Source of the DNA: an uncultured Collinsella sp.
GTDB taxonomy: Bacteria > Actinomycetota > Coriobacteriia > Coriobacteriales > Coriobacteriaceae
NCBI GenBank assembly: GCA_958437935.1
Contig: CAUBPS010000005.1
Coordinates: 56,008 to 120,007, forward strand
Direction: 5' to 3'
Length of the DNA stretch: 64,000 bases
In this document: in pieces, positions 61,816-64,000 of the stretch
How positions within the stretch are numbered: the first letter of the stretch is position 1
How the letters are laid out: each line of letters starts with the position of its first letter
Notes under the pieces: model-generated
What the model saw: only the letters and a program-made list of their open reading frames with translations
Database searches by the model: none
What the model was told of the DNA's origin: nothing
Made by a program: the position numbers and the translations under genes

Positions 61816-62625
61816 ATGTCTCGCCTGCACCTTCATATCCTCGGCAGCGGCTCAAAAGGCAACTGCGCACTCGTCGAGGGGCCTCAGGGGCTCATCATGA
61901 TCGATAACGGCCTGTCCCGCCGCGAGACACTTAAACGCATGGCGGAGCTTGGCCTCTCGGCAGACGACGTCGCCGCTCTTGTAATCACTCATGAGCATGG
62001 AGACCATATCAAGGGGCTCGATGTATGGTGCAAGCACTGGCATGGTCCCCTCTTTGCCAGTAGGGGCACCCTTTCATGCAAAGAAAACCTCGCGCACCTG
62101 CCCGTGGAGGAATTTGACCCCGGCGACACGCTCCCCATTGCCGGCATCCAGGTACAAACCTACTCAACATCGCACGATGTCATCAATCCTGTCGGCTATC
62201 GATTCAATGCTCTCGATGATTCCATTGGGTTTGCCACCGACACCGGAGAGTTGTCGAGCAAGGCCATAGGCATCCTCAAAGACTGTCGAGTTCTCGCGCT
62301 CGAAAGCAACCACGATGTAACTATGTTGCGCGAAGGACCGTACCCACGCTTTCTTCAGGAGCGCATCCTGTCCACAAAGGGGCATCTCTCCAACAACCAA
62401 GCCGCCGAAGCCGCGCGAGAACTTGTTACCGATCGCACAGAACAGCTCATCGCCATGCACATCAGCCAGGACAATAATCGTCCAAGCCTTACCGTCAAAA
62501 GCTATGCCAACGCGCTTGATGCAAGTCTCGATGATGAGCTCGGCAGCTCAGCCACCTGTCTTCAAGGGCCACGGAAGATCTCGATACGCCCTGCAAGTCA
62601 GTATCAACCGACAACTATTCAATAG
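61816..62625 (+). CDS. MBL fold metallohydrolase (YycJ/WalJ-like)
   Basis: 269 residues from ATG 61816; the ribosome site is weak (GGA). Metallo-beta-lactamase motifs: HILGSGSKGNCALVEG, TLVITHEHGDHIKGLDVWCK with the metal-binding HxHxDH (here HEHGDH), YSTSHDVINPVGY and ALESNHDVTMLREGPYP. This is the layout of the WalJ/YycJ exonuclease-like group. Role in DNA or cell-wall biology is inferred from the family. Divergent from tilS; followed by a terminator. Confidence 0.9.
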   Translation: MSRLHLHILGSGSKGNCALVEGPQGLIMIDNGLSRRETLKRMAELGLSADDVAALVITHEHGDHIKGLDVWCKHWHGPLFASRGTLSCKENLAHLPVEEFDPGDTLPIAGIQVQTYSTSHDVINPVGYRFNALDDSIGFATDTGELSSKAIGILKDCRVLALESNHDVTMLREGPYPRFLQERILSTKGHLSNNQAAEAARELVTDRTEQLIAMHISQDNNRPSLTVKSYANALDASLDDELGSSATCLQGPRKISIRPASQYQPTTIQ

Positions 62626-62642
62626 CCCACTCAAGACAACAA

Positions 62643-62674
62643 AAGGGGGCTGGGAATCACTTCCCAGCCCCCTT
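62643..62674. terminator. bidirectional terminator, MBL / hsp20
   Basis: AAGGGGGCTGGGAA and TTCCCAGCCCCCTT form a 14-bp perfect stem with a TCAC loop. Confidence 0.92.
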
Positions 62675-62706
62675 AATTCATACTCTCGATTGAAGCAGAG
62701 CCATCG

Positions 62707-63138
62707 TTAGTCAATAGAAATCTTCGTAACGTTCTTCTTCTCGACAATCTTGGGAACCGTGACGGTAAGGATGCCGTCAGCGTACTTTGCAGAAAGGCCC
62801 TCGCTCGAAGCATCCTTCAGGTACACGCCGCGCGTCGCGCTGTACGAACTAAACTCCTTCTGCAGGAAGTTCTTGCCCTCGTTCTCGTCGCCCTCCTCAA
62901 CATTCACGCTAATGGAAAGACGGCCCTCATTGAGCTCAACGTCGATGTCGTCCTTCGCGACGCCAGTCAAATAAGCCTTGACCTCGTAACCGTCGCCCTT
63001 GTCCTCAACATCGACGGGAAACGCCTTAGAGGCGATCGAGTTGTTTGCCAGATCGGTCATATCATCAAACAGATCGAAAAGCGAGCTAGCAGAAGGACGA
63101 ACGCCAAAAACCGAACGATAAGGAACCATGCTTGCCAT
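62707..63138 (-). CDS. Hsp20/alpha-crystallin small heat shock protein
   Basis: 143 residues from ATG 63138 (MASMVPYRSV), AAGGAG about 9 nt upstream. Alpha-crystallin domain: FPVDVEDKGDGYEVKAYLTG, VAKDDIDVELNEGRLSISVN and the closing YADGILTVTVPKI, with the I-x-I-like tail VTKISID. ATP-independent chaperone that holds unfolding proteins. AT-rich leader with repeated TATATA boxes (63205-63235) and an imperfect dyad (63276-63294) upstream suggests stress control. Confidence 0.95.
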   Translation of the reverse strand: MASMVPYRSVFGVRPSASSLFDLFDDMTDLANNSIASKAFPVDVEDKGDGYEVKAYLTGVAKDDIDVELNEGRLSISVNVEEGDENEGKNFLQKEFSSYSATRGVYLKDASSEGLSAKYADGILTVTVPKIVEKKNVTKISID

Positions 63139-63275
63139 GTTTACCACTCCTTGTAAGGACTGCCGAGCCATCTTCTAGGTGACTGGGACTTCTTTTGACG
63201 CTCTTATATATGCCCAGCTGCTTCTTATATATACATCGACTATAAAGTTTTTTAAGTCTATTGATGTAAGCATAT

Positions 63276-63294
63276 CTAAGTCTAGTTGACTAAG
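63276..63294. promoter_or_regulatory. imperfect dyad upstream of hsp20
   Basis: CTAAGTCTAGTTGACTAAG is an imperfect inverted repeat in the AT-rich hsp20 control region. It is not a clear CIRCE or HAIR sequence. Confidence 0.3.
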
Positions 63295-63413
63295 GTTTTG
63301 TCTTATTAACGGAATTTGAACGAAGACTTAAATAATGTATGCAATCCCATCAAAACTAGACGGCTGGCTTACAATGGGCGCATACACGATATTGATGACG
63401 AACTAAGGGCATC

Positions 63414-63881
63414 ATGGACGATCAAAAACAGGACAACACGTTTATGCCGGAGCAGGACGAAGCATCCAGCCCGCAACCGATTCGATTCCATCGCCCCCAC
63501 ATCTCGCAAGAGCCCATCAATGATCCAGAGCCCAAATATGTGACAAGAAACCGATATCAAACACTCGAAGATGCGCAAACGGGACGCAAGCATATGGGCG
63601 TGGCCTCGGGTGACCCTGTGTATCTGAAAGACGCACCATTATCTAAAAACAGCGCAGATAGGGATGAGCCGATGAAAGCATCCGCCGCTCATCAACAAAG
63701 AGAACCTCGACCCAAGCAAACCTTAACGCATTCGGCTCGCTATCTCGAAACGCCAAAACAGGGAAAATCAATCTTCGTTTCATCAAGTAAACGACGCAAG
63801 CAGCATCAGCTGACAATTCTGCTTTTGCTCATTGCGGCCATAGCAGTTGCCCTTGTTATACGATTTGTTTTCTTTAAATAA
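63414..63881 (+). CDS. hypothetical tail-anchored membrane protein
   Basis: 155 residues from ATG 63414, AAGGG upstream. The first 125 residues are hydrophilic, charged and probably disordered (many Pro, Gln, Lys, Asp), and one C-terminal membrane helix spans about 131-153 (LTILLLLIAAIAVALVIRFV). No family recognised. It is lower in GC than its neighbours. The final stretch 63979-64000 contains nothing that can be called. Confidence 0.65.
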   Translation: MDDQKQDNTFMPEQDEASSPQPIRFHRPHISQEPINDPEPKYVTRNRYQTLEDAQTGRKHMGVASGDPVYLKDAPLSKNSADRDEPMKASAAHQQREPRPKQTLTHSARYLETPKQGKSIFVSSSKRRKQHQLTILLLLIAAIAVALVIRFVFFK

Positions 63882-63948
63882 AGGCTCAATACCAAAAACA
63901 ACTAGATCGTCTGGTGTAATTGAGTCATTTACGCCCCGTAAACGCAAA

Positions 63949-63978
63949 AAGGGGGAGGCCGCGAGGCCTCCCCCTTCT
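63949..63978. terminator. terminator near the window end
   Basis: AAGGGGGAGGCC and GGCCTCCCCCTT form a perfect 12-bp stem with a GCGA loop, followed by CTTC. Confidence 0.9.
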
Positions 63979-64000
63979 TCAATCTCGATGACGGCTCGGT

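Overview
The window reads as chromosome of a high-GC Coriobacteriia gut bacterium, most likely Collinsella. This is an inference from codon use, gene content (Kup next to a DUF4118 kinase, split transketolase, LemA, EF-G-like factor, BilS-like flavodoxin, sortase-type surface protein) and many GGGACAG-type intergenic palindromes. No database search was run. There is no rRNA, phage, CRISPR array or transposase gene; the RNA genes seen are a tRNA-Ser and the SRP 4.5S RNA.

Layout. 0-6.2 kb: end of a sensor kinase, a small membrane protein, Kup potassium transporter, nitroreductase, LTA-synthase-like enzyme. 6.2-11.6 kb: a 1362-residue secreted surface protein with a C-terminal sorting signal, flanked on both sides by arrays of regularly spaced 16-bp dyads and by two copies of a long hairpin element. 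11.6-16 kb: flavodoxin and a heterodimeric ABC exporter. 16.2-16.9 kb: SRP RNA surrounded by four large palindromes. 16.9-28.4 kb: a TadA-glycerate kinase fusion, tRNA-Ser, TetR regulator, LemA, IlvE, DedA, CysE, then a second heterodimeric ABC exporter led by a MarR regulator with a doubled operator. 28.7-39.5 kb: nitroreductase broken by one amber codon, membrane protein, degenerate NtrC-like regulator, YeiH exporter, GntR, GlmS, LacI, HAD phosphatase, LarE-like protein, then 0.8 kb of repeats and gene remnants. 39.5-47 kb: a PTS-sugar operon (IIBC, GatZ-like, fructose-6-phosphate aldolase-like, split transketolase, IIA) facing its own LacI-type regulator. 47-64 kb: secreted nuclease, EF-G-like GTPase, amino-acid ABC transporter, RumA-type methyltransferase, PHP phosphatase, aminotransferase, FtsH-Hpt-TilS cluster, MBL hydrolase, Hsp20 and a small membrane protein.

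The most unusual signal is intergenic. Several unrelated element families share one design: a conserved core of 40-70 bp between arms of 20-35 bp whose sequence differs from copy to copy but is self-complementary within each copy. In the copies compared by eye, arm mismatches mostly become G.U wobbles on one strand, which suggests selection for folding of RNA or single-stranded DNA. The second unusual signal is the phased dyad array flanking the surface-protein gene. Both deserve a genome-wide search.
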